A DNA stretch of 64,000 bases from Tetraselmis striata (lineage: Eukaryota > Chlorophyta > Chlorodendrophyceae > Chlorodendrales > Chlorodendraceae). Position numbers and translations under genes: made by a program. The notes under the pieces are model-generated. The model worked only from the letters and a program-made list of their open reading frames with translations, did no database searches and was not told the DNA's origin. The stretch is taken from positions 32,686-96,685 of the forward strand of contig VCJN01003245.1 of NCBI GenBank assembly GCA_006384855.1. Direction: 5' to 3'. Positions 34,201 through 45,449 of this stretch are shown one piece after another (positions within the stretch are counted from its first letter, which is position 1; each line of letters begins with the position of its first letter).

Positions 34201-37200
34201 GCCTCTCTTGCGCGGCATCCCTCATTCCCCTCCCTCCCTAGCACGCTGCTCCAGGCACAACATCCTTTCGCCAGTCTTGCCGGCGGCAGTCCCTTCTCAC
34301 TCACACTGTGCCCCCCCCTACCCTCCCCCCCCCCCCCCACCCCGCCGGTTGCGCGCAGGTTTTTTCCGCTGGCTGGCGCCGTTTCCAGAGCTGCCCCGTC
34401 TATGCCATCGAAGACAACAACGGCCGCATGCGTATGCTGAAGTACACACCGGAGCACATGCACTGCCGCGCGGTGCTGTGGGGGCCGATGGTGCCGCCCA
34501 ACACCGGCGTTCTCGCGCTCCAGGGGCTGCAGGTGCGACCTGCCCCAACCTGCCGCACTGCACCTGGGAGCTCTCAAACATACACCCCATGGCTGCTCTT
34601 CCGGGTTGACCCTCACACTGCGGAGGCATTCGTTTTGATCAGTGACGCGCGTATGCGCATGCCAAAAAGCGCATGGCCTTGCTTGGCGTGCGGTCGATGC
34701 CAATACAGCGGTGCTTCAAACACCGCGAAAGCTGTGCAACAATCCCTTAACAGCGTAATTTAACACCAACGTATCCGTTCCGCGAGTGTGCGCCGTCTGC
34801 CCGATATGTGCCCATGATGTTTCGAGTCCATTGCTGCGAGGGGCGCTTCGACATCAAAGTTGTCCGGATACCGATGCATCTGATCCTCTCAAGACCCCAG
34901 AATACAAGCCGCAAATTGGGCCGCTTGCCACCGATATGAAAGCGATATGATATTATCTACAGGTCCGCTATGGTTACATTTTGCCTTTTGCAGGTAGGGT
35001 GGATTCTTCGCTGCAGGGACTGTTTTTCACTGCACTGTTTGCGGGCATGTCGCAGAGATTGATTGCTGGGTACCCCCAGACGGGTGCCGACACAGAAATA
35101 AGAACACTGCTAATAACAACCCGCCCAACCTGCCTCGGGTCAAATATTGACAAAACTAGAGCGGATGTTTTTATTGGTTGCATTCAAGCCCGACCTGAGG
35201 CTGATTGTATAAGGGTCTGTGTAGGTGCGTCTTCACTCATCCTCGTTGGCTTTCGTTGCGGTTTTGTCTCTGGAACTTGCGCAGAGGCGGGGGCTGATGC
35301 TAACACCAAAGTAAGATCGACCGAAGCACTCGCGGGCCGCCCCAGCAGTTGACCTCTTGCCCCAACTGCAGTCGTAGGTCTGGCATAGCCCGTACACCAT
35401 TTATTGCCTCATTCGAACCCCGAAGGGCTAATGCATCAACCTGGTAAATCCGGGACACGCCCGGTCGTGATCGAGCCTCTTGGGCGGATGCTGCGGCGGC
35501 ATTTGTGAGTGCGCGCATGGACATGGTCGCCATGCAGCCTGCCGTGCACTGTGCGCTTGCACCTGGGCGCCTGGGTGTGCCAAGCCTGAGCCTGCGCCCG
35601 CGCGGCACTCTCCCGTGACGCAGGAGAGCACCGCCGGGTGGCGCATCTCCGCCACGGGCGTCGTCCTGGAGCTGGACGCCTCCACCAAGGTGGTGAAGAA
35701 GCTGAAGCTGGTGGGCACGCCGAGCCACATCAATCGCAACACCGCCTTCGTCACGGGCATGTTCAACAGCCAGCTGGAGGTGGCCAAGTTCGAGGGCGCT
35801 TCCGTCCGCACCGTCTCTGGCATCCGCGGCACCATTAAAAAGGTGCGAGACACGGCTATGCGCGTGCGCGTAATGTGTGTGTGTGTGTGGGGGGGGGGGG
35901 GGGTATACGTACGTGCGCCGTACATGCCCCTGGCTGCCGCTTGACGAGATCTGCATTGCTGTGTGCCGTATGGTGCAGGCGCTCCGCCCCGGGCAAAAGG
36001 GCATCCGCGATGGCGACTTTCGTGCTACTTTCGAAGACAAGCTGATCAAGAGCGACATCGTCTTCTTGCGGGCCTGGGTGCGCCCCCCCCCCCCCCCCCC
36101 CCTTGGATGCCCATCCCACCATCCTGTCTCCTGTCTCCTGTCCTTGTCACAACAGGGCGCCGGACATGCTGAGACGGAGCATACATATGTCCTGAAGCGC
36201 CGTAAGGCTGAGCTTCGCCTACTGTTGAGCGTCGTGTGGGCACATAAAGACCAAAAATAATGAATTTCAGTATCATTCTTTTGCTAATTGTGATGATTGA
36301 TTAAAAAGGTAAATCTTAAGAAAATGTTTTTAATATAGACTGCCTTATCGTTAACAAATATAGTCAAATAAAATAAATTTGACTATATTTGTTCCAGAAT
36401 TTATATTGTTCTAAATGCTCCTAGGAACATATGTTTCCCAACACATGTTTCCAAGAAATATCGGAATTCTCCACGATGGAGGCGTAGCTGCCGTCCGTGC
36501 CTGTGCCACGGCACAGAGATGATGCAGCGTGCAGGCGCACGTGTTGGGTCCCGCTACTCTTTCTGCCGATAGCGCAGCCGCAGCCGCATCGCACGCCGCC
36601 ACGGCGATCTGACCCGTCCCCGCCTTCCGCAGACGCGCGTTGAGGTGCCAAAGTTTGTGAACCCGGTGACAAACCTGCTGCACAAGCCGGCGCCCGTGCG
36701 TTCCGTCAAACGCAAGCGCAGTGCCAAGGAGGAAGAGGAGGAGGAGGAGGCAGCTGCGGCGGAAGTGGTGGCGCCCCCACCCAAGGCACAGGCTACGCAA
36801 GCTGCTCCCAGCACCCTGCCCAGCGGCGTGGAGTTCATCCCTTCAGCCTCCTTTGCCGGTGCGCCCCTCACCCACCCAAAACTCCCAAACCCCTTGGTCA
36901 TCCTTACCGGTTGGGCCACCCCCTATCCGCTGCCTGTGTGCAGCTTGTGTCAGGGGTGTCATTATTGAGTTGTCGTCAAAGTCGTCCTGCTGTCCACCCT
37001 CCGCTTTTTCTTACCTGTGTCCACCACCATGACCACCAGTAGATCGATTACAACAGCGTGACACCACCGCGCTGTGCATCCTCTTGTGCAAGAGTGTATT
37101 CCTCCGTATGCTCAACCCTGTTTTTCAACCTCGATCCGGTCCCCGCGAAGCAATGCCAACAACGTCGGGGCAGTTGGGGCCATCTCACCCGCCCTTCTCG

Positions 37201-39608
37201 CGTATCTCGGCGCCCCTTTGCCTGCCCATGTGCCTGTCCGGTCACATCTTGCAGCCATCAGCCTCGCTGACATGATCGGCACGTTGCTTCCCCTCGATGA
37301 CCCTTGCCGCCCTTCCCAACCAGGCGCCAAGCCCGGGTACGTGTTTGCCAGGCGCCGGCAGGGCCTGGGCTACTACAGTGACGTGGGGCTGCCTGCCCTG
37401 CTGGCCGCCAAGCCGGAGGCCACCCGCGCCGGCGCCATCCCTCTGGAGGAAGATGGCATTCCCGAGGCAAACGGGGCGGCAGCGGTGGAGGATGGCTGGG
37501 TGGGCATGCGCACTGTCGGGCAGCTCAACCGCCTGGTGCGCCCCCCCCCCCCCCCCCCCTCCCTGCCTTGGCCCCCCTTCACATTTTGCCACAAATGCCA
37601 ACAGCAACATCCGCAAAGTGGTAATGGATAAATACCCATGAGACATTAAACAGACGTATCTCCAATCCTGTACAAGGTCTCCCGCGGCTCTCGCTCGTCT
37701 GCATATGCCAATTGCCTTGTGCCGGGTGCTCCTTATTCCTTGTTGTTCCGACATCAGTATTTCGTTGCAGCTTTTGTCGTATTCATGCTGCTGCGGCGCT
37801 GCTTCACTCCGTTTCCTTTTGCCGTCATGCTGATACCGTGCTACAAATGAAAGCGCGATTCATGGTGGCGGATACACTACTGAAGGGATGCCGGTGGAGA
37901 AGTATATCAGAGATGCGGATGATTCCTCGCTGCTGGGTATATACTGAACAGTTCATTCGGTCGGCGGGGCCAGAACATGATAAGTTGTTTTGCCCCCTTT
38001 GCGTCGGAATGTTTGTGATGTGTTCATGGGATATTCTGAGTTATTCCTCCGTTTGAATAGTTTTCCCCTTTGTTGTGTTTTTTTTTTTGAGGGGGGGGGG
38101 GGGGTGGGGGAGGGGAGCGAGGGGAGGGGAGGGGGCTCCAATTTTTGCAATCTGTAGACTCCAGATTGTTGTTGTATGGTATTCACCGGGTCAACTGTGA
38201 GATGCCATGGTGGGGATTGGTTTCTGAGTTGCTGGGATCTGACGATATGCCGTTTTGGTGTTGCCCTGGATGGCGCAGATGGGCCGCGGCGCGCCGCGCA
38301 ACAGCGACAGCCTGTACCGCGCCATCGAGCGCGCCCCGCGCCAGTTCAACCCGCTGAAGGTCCCCAAAGCGCTACAGGTGGGCTGCCCACATCGTTCCCT
38401 GGGCAGCTGCTGCCTGCCCGGCAACTAGCGGCAGAGCAGGATACACTGCGGTGCCCGCGGGTAGCTCAACAAATCCCAACTCAGCAACAGTTACTTAGCT
38501 TCTCATATAATGCAGCATGCATATGTTTCGCTAGTAGAGTTTTGAGTTTAGGCAGGGAAGTATAAATGCATACGTGGTTCACCCCGTAGTAGGTTATTGG
38601 ATGAACTCGGAGCTTTACATCGGAGTCATCTCGTTGCATCAAATGGAGCTGGATTTGGCTACACCAAAGAATCACTTTGTGAATAAATTGCTAAACATAA
38701 GTATTATAGATATAAAGATTGTGGTCTTTATATAGTTGTAAGTGCGATTGATTGACATAGATAGTGGAACCCAAAAAGTTATTACTGACAGCGAAGCACC
38801 AAAGGGGTTTATATATATTTGTGTAGCTGTTCACCGTAAATATCGCTTCATTTGATATCTCTATTCTGGATTACCTGGTTTGTGCTACAGGGACAAGTAT
38901 GTTGCTGGAATCTGACTCGTAGTGTCAAGACCAAGCCTCTCCTTCCCCTTGCCTTTAACGTAGATTAACTGTGCCCGCTCAGCGCTTTTTCTCGGAGGTG
39001 CTAAGTTTTTGGAAAGGTGTATAAACAGCGCCATAAAAACAGCAGTAGTTTCCTAGATGCTGTTTTGGAGCAGGGACTGCCAAGGATATACCGTCTCTGG
39101 GACATGGTTTCGGAGCACATGACACCCCCATCGGCTTCGGACGCCGCAAGCACAATGCCTAGTCCTGAAATCTTGCCCATGGAACGACGGGGTTTTTTGG
39201 CGGAGTGATTTGACCGGTTGCTACGGTTGAGTATTGGTCCCCAGCTACCCCTCATTTTTGTGCACTCTCATTCTCCAGGCGGCGCTTCCCTTCAAGAGCA
39301 AGCCCAAGCTGGAGCCCAAGCGCAAGCGCAAGACGTTGGAGCAGAAGCGCGCGGTGGTGCTGGAGCCGGAGGAGAAGCGGGCGCGCACGCTGATGCAGCA
39401 GCTCAACGCCATCCGCAACGAGAAGGCCGCCAAGCGGGCGGCGGCGTCGGAGCGGCGCCGCGCGGAGGGCATCAAGCGGCGCGAGCGTGAGGACGTGCAG
39501 CGCAGCGAGCACAACAAGGAGGAGCGCAAGAAGCGCTACGCGGCCAAGGGGCTGGAGGCAAAGCACAAGGGCGGCGCCGGCAGCACCGCCAAGTTCAACA
39601 GGAAATGA
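28297..39608 (+). CDS. BMS1: Ribosome biogenesis protein BMS1
   Basis: Twenty exons join in frame to 1298 aa: 28297-28513, 28693-28758, 29213-29343, 29444-29647, 29744-29941, 30063-30248, 30634-30737, 31066-31621, 31818-31956, 32084-32364, 32864-33082, 33234-33316, 33421-33574, 34359-34532, 35624-35842, 35979-36077, 36633-36858, 37324-37535, 38279-38377 and 39279-39608. BMS1 is a nucleolar GTPase-like protein of the SSU processome that works with RCL1 in 40S assembly. The P-loop GPPGTGKTT (about 92-100) spans exons 2/3. [32 protein letters not shown] and [14 protein letters not shown] follow. A Glu/Asp-rich middle (exon 8) precedes the C-terminal block ([53 protein letters not shown]) and a basic Lys/Arg-rich end. 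Length matches the family (yeast 1183, human 1282). An extra ~130 residues sit between [10 protein letters not shown] and [12 protein letters not shown]. Confidence 0.95.
31253..31300 (+). repeat. GAG/GGA-rich tract coding poly-Glu in BMS1 exon 8
   Basis: gaggaggaggaggaggat... encodes a run of acidic residues in the central acidic region typical of BMS1. A second such tract lies at 31460-31490. Confidence 0.7.
35311..35465 (-). mobile_element. SINE, copy 3, inside BMS1 intron 14
   Basis: The minus strand carries ccgggcgtgtccc, ttgatgcattagcccttcgg, ggttcgaatgaggcaat, ggtcaactgctggggcgg and a tail cttacttt. It lies in the 34533-35623 intron, in antisense orientation to BMS1, and ends about 160 bases before the acceptor. 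The head is missing. Confidence 0.6.
36353..36393. repeat. Perfect 17-bp inverted repeat in AT-rich intron island
   Basis: aacaaatatagtcaaat (36353-36369) and its exact reverse complement (36377-36393) are separated by 7 bases. They lie in a markedly AT-rich stretch (36250-36430) of BMS1 intron 16, in an otherwise GC-rich gene. It may be the hairpin of a MITE or an intron structure. Confidence 0.8.
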
Positions 39609-40534
39609 AGCGGTCAAGCGGGAGGGTCCTGACTTCGTTCGCTATTCACCGGCAAGGGGTATTCCTGCCCGCGAGTAGCGGATGGTCCAATGCACCAGCT
39701 GACTTGAGTAACAGAACCCATCATCTGCACTGCCACACTTGTCGCTCTGCGCGCTTGGATACGCACAGTGTAGTTGTCATGTGACACACCGTTGTTATGC
39801 CATGGGACAGTGGTTTGTTGCTGCGCTAGAACTTCTGCGCCGTTATCATCCGAGAAAGTCCCTATTCGCACAAATGCTGCAATATTAAGGTCGGCACTTC
39901 GGCAGGGCCGTTCTGCAGTCCGCTATCATGGCACGGTATGGTGCGGTATGGTACGGCATGACACGCCATCCGTGTATCTCTGGATTATTTGCATGTACGC
40001 GTAAGAACTGCGTCAAGGCACCGGGGGCTCATGATTTATGACCGGAAAGGACGGTCTGATCCGTGCGGGGAGGAATCGCTTAGCTGTCAGGGCACTCGCC
40101 CGGATTAACATGGAGATTGATACGTTACAGGTACTCAACCTGTTTCGGAGCCTAACTACGCCCAAATTTGGCCGAGCTTGTTCTGTGTTCAGTTTGCCAC
40201 AAGCAGATGAGGAATTGATTAGGAACAAACAATGCCGCATTGATACAAGGATACGGAACACCCGCGATATCCACAGCAATGATGAGTGGCGAAATTGGTA
40301 GAGGGCGGGGATGGCAAAACGCGACATGAAATATGTGTCGTTCTACCACGGCGGACATTACACTAGGCTGCTCCAGAGATGCAAAGACATGCCATGAGCG
40401 GCCGCCTAGTGAGAGCACAAAATTCCGACATCATCACATAGGGGTCACTAATGACCGCGCTTTTGCTTGTTGCATAAACACATCAGATGTATACTAATGT
40501 GAGCTGAATGTATCCTAGTTGATCGCTCCCAGGC
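39609..40534. other. Intergenic, no gene recognised
   Basis: 3' flank of BMS1 and 3' flank of the minus-strand gene that ends at 40535. The small frame at 40038-40301 has no recognisable content. Confidence 0.5.
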
Positions 40535-41941
40535 CTAGACAGCAATATGGTTCTTTTTTGTCATCCGTCGCACATACAGAAGCTCATCCGCGTTGACATT
40601 GTACATCTTGCACACCGACAGCATGGCGACCGAGTCATATGGGATCTCTACACCCGCTCTGTTCCCTTGCAGCAACGGGCACAGTCCGGCGGAAACAGCA
40701 TCAGTCTTTGCCAGAACCTTCCTTGACTTTCCTAGCAGCACCTTGCGCATGCTGGGCCCAGAGCGGCGGCCAGAGGAGCTGCCGCCGCGGGCACTGAGCT
40801 TTTGACGCAACGAATCCTCGTATGTTTGCTGCAACCGCTCGACCGAGCGGCAGACCGCCTGAGCACTGGGCACAACTGCCAGGCGAGCCCAAAATGCAGC
40901 AAATGGGATCATAATGTGTTTGAGGACCCAGCTGTGTGCTCGTACGAACCGATCAGATTCGGTGTCATCGACTCCAAAGCAGTACACGAAGTCGTCTCCA
41001 GCTGCGGACACACTGCAGCCCTGCAGGTCGCCTGCCGTCTGAACGCACCACGCCCTGTGGAAGGCCAACTTACGCATCATATGCGAATGGGAGGCCATGA
41101 TCAGTGTGCCTTTCAGTAGACACTCGTCCTTTTGGTCCGACATGCTAGCGATGGCCTCGCTGTTGATCATTGCGCTGAAGTGGGTTGGGTCCCCAACTTT
41201 GTTAATACTTAGCACAGCTGCGAGAAGCTCCAAGCGAGCTGCCGGTGGCCAGGCCTGCAGGTACGCGGTACTCGAGAGAAAGTGCATCGCCGCTTCAACT
41301 TTCGTGGTGTGCAAGGTGGATCTCCGTCGACCGATCCCAGCTGACCTGGTCCGGCTGGTCGAGCCCGCCCGGTTCATAGGGGCGCCGCCCGTAGTCTGGG
41401 AGCGGTTCTTGCTGAGAGTCTTCGAGAGGGACACGTTGTAGGTGAGCGCAGATAGGCACAGCGCTATCACCAGTAGCGGCCGCGAAACAGCCACTCGGAA
41501 CAGGGCGCCACTCGGCTGTAGTTGCATATGCAAGAACTGAAGAGTGTCGACCTTCCGCAGCTGAGCACTCGCCCCTTGCTTCCGGACGGCCCGACACAGC
41601 GCGCCTAGCAGGCTGGGAAAGTGGTCGAACCCATGCCCTATCGTCTGAGCCGCTGCGCCGGCAGTCAACCACGAGATCAGCGACAGCGGTCGCGTGCAGG
41701 CCTCTGCGAAGGCTGTGGCGCTGAAGGTCTGCAAATTAGCCAGCGAACGGCGAATACAGCCCGGAAGAGCATCGAACTCCCTGCTGAATTCGGCCGCTTT
41801 CTCGCAGGCAAGTGAGGGGTCAATAGCGATGAGTAGTTCGCGGGTGGTGTCGCCTTGCGGGGCTTGGAACGGAGCTAACAGCAATTCGGATATACCCCGG
41901 GGCTCACTGTTGTCGGAAATCGTAGAAGCTGCACAGCCCAT
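40535..41941 (-). CDS. Unknown 468-aa protein with MGC acylation-type N-terminus
   Basis: A single uninterrupted frame from ATG 41941. The start MGCAASTISDNS is the classic form for N-myristoylation at Gly2 with palmitoylation at Cys3, so membrane attachment is likely. A hydrophobic stretch (RPLLVIALCLSALTYNV) falls near the middle, followed by a Ser/Arg-rich basic segment (GSTSRTRSAGIGRRRSTLH) that looks disordered. Further on are AAGDDFVYCFGVDDTESDRF and a second basic region (SARGGSSSGRRSGPSMRKV). I recognise no catalytic motif or family. The lack of introns contrasts with BMS1 and VPS2, so it could be a retrogene, a transferred gene or a lineage-specific gene. Length, composition and the absence of stops argue that it is real. 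Confidence 0.65.
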   Translation of the reverse strand: MGCAASTISDNSEPRGISELLLAPFQAPQGDTTRELLIAIDPSLACEKAAEFSREFDALPGCIRRSLANLQTFSATAFAEACTRPLSLISWLTAGAAAQTIGHGFDHFPSLLGALCRAVRKQGASAQLRKVDTLQFLHMQLQPSGALFRVAVSRPLLVIALCLSALTYNVSLSKTLSKNRSQTTGGAPMNRAGSTSRTRSAGIGRRRSTLHTTKVEAAMHFLSSTAYLQAWPPAARLELLAAVLSINKVGDPTHFSAMINSEAIASMSDQKDECLLKGTLIMASHSHMMRKLAFHRAWCVQTAGDLQGCSVSAAGDDFVYCFGVDDTESDRFVRAHSWVLKHIMIPFAAFWARLAVVPSAQAVCRSVERLQQTYEDSLRQKLSARGGSSSGRRSGPSMRKVLLGKSRKVLAKTDAVSAGLCPLLQGNRAGVEIPYDSVAMLSVCKMYNVNADELLYVRRMTKKNHIAV

Positions 41942-42729
41942 GCTGGGCTGATCGAGTCCCGCTCAGACGCAATGCGGATACTCGTTGTACAGGTACGGGA
42001 CTGTTGGACGCTGCTTATCCGACGACGAGTTCGGTGTTGGTTTCATCACGTGACAAAAACCGCCGAGCATGTGCGCCGCTCAGCCGCCGCCAGCTATGAG
42101 CTATCCGCACCGCGACTCGTCGAGCAGCAGCCGAAGCGCAACAGGAAATGCTGTGAACCTGAAAGTTGCGTATTGCAGCCCGACTGCTGAGAGAGACTCG
42201 ACGCCTGCTGCGTTGGTCTGTGGGTGGCCGCGACGAGGACCTGCGCAGGTACCGGTAGTCGCTAAAAGTTAATTGCCGCCCTACATCAGCAAGCTGGTCC
42301 CGCGCCGCACACACTAGTCGCTAAGGGCCGGAACACTGCGCTGTAGCCGCAGTACATGCAGGTGCCCGGAGTTACATGCATGAGCAGGGTATTGGCGGGC
42401 AGACGACCGGCTCGCCACCCGGCCTGCCGCCCGCAGTAGTACTTTGCCTTCGCCCAACTCTACCCCGTGTAACCAAACCCATCGCTGCGCTGCTTCCTGC
42501 CAGTACGGGGTACCAGCAGGGGTAACCCCTGGTACCAGTACTCGTACAGTTGTTTCCAATATTGCGCGGGGTGGTACAGGCCGGTAGTACCAGTGAGTAC
42601 TCGAGTAGCAGGGTTTATTTCGAAAAGCGCCCGGATGTACTTATAGATGTACTTGTGTGAATTGAAGATGCCAGGGCAACCAATCCACATATATCGCAAG
42701 GATTACAACATAAACATACAAGCAGTACT
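41942..42729. other. Spacer with an imperfect hairpin
   Basis: 5' flank of the minus-strand gene at 40535-41941. Near 42510-42540 the sequence ggggtaccagcaggggtaac followed by ccctggtacc can fold on itself. No ORF is supportable. Confidence 0.4.
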
Positions 42730-42743
42730 AAAATAACATCAAC

Positions 42744-44186
42744 TCATAAACGTGTCGTTGACGAGTGCGGAGACGCGGTGCTCGAAGATCTAGCGGGGCC
42801 GTTGGCCTCTGCCCTAAAGCTGCTCCCCTCGAAGCGCTCCCACGTTGCCCGTGCCGGCTGCTCGGCCGCCGGGGCTGAGCCGGCGTCTGCAATGCGCTCG
42901 GCGGCCGACCTCCAAGCTATCCCGCATTACTCGGACTTCCCCTTGCACTCCATGCGAAAAGTACAAGAAACCCTGAGCCACCGCATTCACACGGTCCGTT
43001 TCGCAAAGCTTGCTGCGCGTATGCCTACAAGCGGCCCTGACAGCAACCGCTTCCGAGGCCGCCTCTTACGCGCTGCGACGGCGTTCCTGGTGACTGATCC
43101 TCCAAGTGAGGGTCGCCTTGGTGAAGTCCGTGAGCGTTCCCGTGAGTACTACGATTCCATGTTCCGTGTTGCCGCTTGCCGCCCATTTGGCCTTCCGGCG
43201 GCTCCTGTCCTCTCCCTTGGCGAGCCATGCTCTTGTGCTTCTTGCTCCTTCTCGGTACAAGGTATGCTTGCCCGTTTTGAGGATGCTGGCGTGGAGTTCA
43301 CTCCTTGAACTTGGGCGGTCGCATACGCTGATCACGTGGCACGTTGCTCTAGGGGCGACTCCAATCACGCCGCACACGAGTGGGCGGCACATGGCCTTTC
43401 CGACATTTGCCACGACGTGAAGTCCGCGCTGGGCGTGGGTGTCCAGATCCTCACGGACCCGTCGGTGCTTGTTTCTCTCCCGAAGGGCAGCGACGGGCGG
43501 CCTGCCGATGTTGGGCTTTTTGGGTATGGCGGCATCCGCGGAAACACGGTTGCTGTCGATACCACCATTGCCCCTATCCTCGGCGTGTCAACCTCGGATC
43601 CAACGACTGCTTTGCGGGCTGCAGAGCGCCGCAAAATCCAGAAGTATGACGAGGGTGTCTGAAACGCTGCCGGCATGCTTCGCTGTGTTCCTTTCGCCGT
43701 TTCCGAGTTTGGCTCGCTGGCCCCGCACGCCGAGGCTTTCTTGGTGGAGCTCGCGAAAGCTAGCCAAGCACACACTGGCCAAAAATTCGGCCAGCTCTTG
43801 TCTGCGTGGCGCCGCCGTTTCTCCTTGCTCATCAGCATGGCACATGCAGACAACGTTCTTGGCGGGGTCGCGGCCGCGCGTGCGGCACGTGATGGTGCTC
43901 CTGCGCCTGCGTCGCGTCGCTCGTCGGCATGTGTTGCTATGACCCGGGTCATTGGCTGCAAGCGTCCTCGCCGCGCATGATAGCCTACCCCGGGTCGGGG
44001 GTTCCTTTAGTGCCTTGCAGCTAAGTGACTTCGTGATTCCCTTGGCTCCTTCTTGGTTCTTGGCTCCCTCTCCTCCTGCTCGACCTTGGTTTCAGGCTTA
44101 TGTCTCTCTTTTGTTGGCAACCTTTCATAGTTGATGTTAGTTCTGTTGTAGTGCGCTTTTGTGAAAGCCCTGATGTTATTTATATA
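42744..44186 (+). mobile_element. 5'-truncated LINE, family 1
   Basis: Flanked by the same 14 bases, aaaataacatcaac, at 42730-42743 and 44187-44200. It contains the 3' part of a LINE ORF and a 3' UTR ending gatgttatttatat. The duplication plus 5' truncation is the signature of target-primed reverse transcription. Confidence 0.8.
42745..43980 (+). pseudogene. LINE ORF C-terminus with restriction-like endonuclease domain
   Basis: One continuous frame broken only by TGA codons at 43306-43308 and 43660-43662. After a Cys/His segment (PCSCASCSFSVQG, then HVARCSRGDSNHAAHEW) comes a restriction-like nuclease pattern: GRPADVGLFGYGG (Pro-Asp-type), TVAVDTTIAP (second Asp) and RRKIQKYDEGV (Lys), then CVPFAVSEFG. 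Such domains in certain non-LTR retrotransposons nick the target DNA. The RT is absent through truncation. Both stops fit single C-to-T changes of CGA (Arg). Confidence 0.6.
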
Positions 44187-44654
44187 AAAATAACATCAAC
44201 ACAAGCCGCTTATTAAAAGCGGCCCGCGTCCCGCACGAGGCGGGATGGATGAGTGATGCGCGCTCGGTTCAGGGTCCGGGCCACAACGCGGGAACGTGTG
44301 TGCGAGAGTGATCCACGGACGCGCTCTGTGGCTGCAGCAACGGGATGTATGGCGGACGAATATGCGCCGTCAGATGAGGCAGCGAGCGCGCTCTCGAGCC
44401 ACCACTCAGAAGCTCACGAACCCGCGGACATGCGGGTGTTGAGATAGTGACCGCGGCGGCCGCACGGGATGTTGATATGAGGATGGTATGTTGACCCCCG
44501 AACGTAGTGCCTTTTGCAGGCGGGCACGGTCTGCCGGTGGGGGTTGCCGGCGATAGAGGCGGGTTTGGGCTTGAAAACGAGCGAGGGAACTAAACATTTT
44601 ATACACAATGCAAATAACTTAATTTTGCGGGCAGGGGCGGGGCTAGCGCCGCTC

Positions 44655-45449
44655 TAATAATCCGCTAAGATTTTGAGCCGCTTTGGTACGCCGCTTTGAC
44701 GCTTTGCATGCCCCCTTTGATTTGACCGTAAGCCGCTTTCGCTTGACCGAAGTCCACGCCCCCCGCCGGAGATGAGAGCCTTCTTGCCGACGTCGCCAAG
44801 CACGCCGATGCCCTGTGTCGCCGCTCCGTCAGCCCGCAAACCCGGCTCCGATGGTCGGGTTGAGCACCGAAACCGCGGGCGCCAGAGTCATGAGCATGTG
44901 GCCCACCTTGTGCCCCAAGTAGGAGGCCGCGCCGGCAACTTTGCTCCTGATGGCTTTAAAGTGTGTCCAAGCTTGCCAATGAGCGTCATATGTATTTACG
45001 ATCATCGCAAAAAAAATAGCGTCGCGAAGAAAATCACTTGTCCCACGGTGTCCTCTACGTAGCGAGTTTGACTTGCGAGAGATCCTCAAAGCCGCGGCTC
45101 TTGCTCGTGCGACCTGCATTGCAGTCCGTGTCTCGTCGCCTTGGACAAGTGGAGTGACACGAGAAGCTGCCGCCCTTGCTTGTGCGGCCTGCATTGCAGT
45201 CCGGGTCATTTCCTCTTAGATACGCTGAGTAACACGAGAAGCTACCGCCCTTGGCTTTGAAGCCTCCATGGCGGTGTTGTATTCAAGTTGCCGCACACGC
45301 TCATCGACCGTGATTGCTTCCTCCGGCGGTCTTGCATGCGAGTGAGATGTGGCATCCGATCGACGGTGCGTGCTCGTTGCCATGTATTGAAGGGATTCCG
45401 ACTTGATTGATGCCATGCTCCTCGTGCGTGCGGATTCAGACAAGGACAC
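44655..45449 (-). pseudogene. Decayed ORF with repeated ARARAAASRVT motif
   Basis: The minus-strand frame from 45449 is interrupted by one TAA at 45213-45215 and continues in the same frame to about 44829. It repeats TAMEASKPRAVASRVT, TAMQAAQARAAASRVT and TAMQVARARAAALRIS. These are followed by FLRDAIFFAMIVNTYDAHW and KVAGAASYLGHKVGHMLM, then a frameshifted Gly/Arg-rich end. The family is unknown; a decayed transposon or host protein is possible. Confidence 0.35.

Noticed and set aside
42170-42560. Telomere-associated or subtelomeric sequence
   Set aside because: No tandem TTTAGGG or TTTTAGGG repeat is present anywhere I looked; only scattered tttacgg and gtac-rich sequence.
43306-43662. Evidence for TGA reassignment to Arg or Trp
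   Set aside because: TGA occurs only in the decayed LINE. The intact host genes do not use TGA internally and several frames terminate at it, so CpG decay is simpler.
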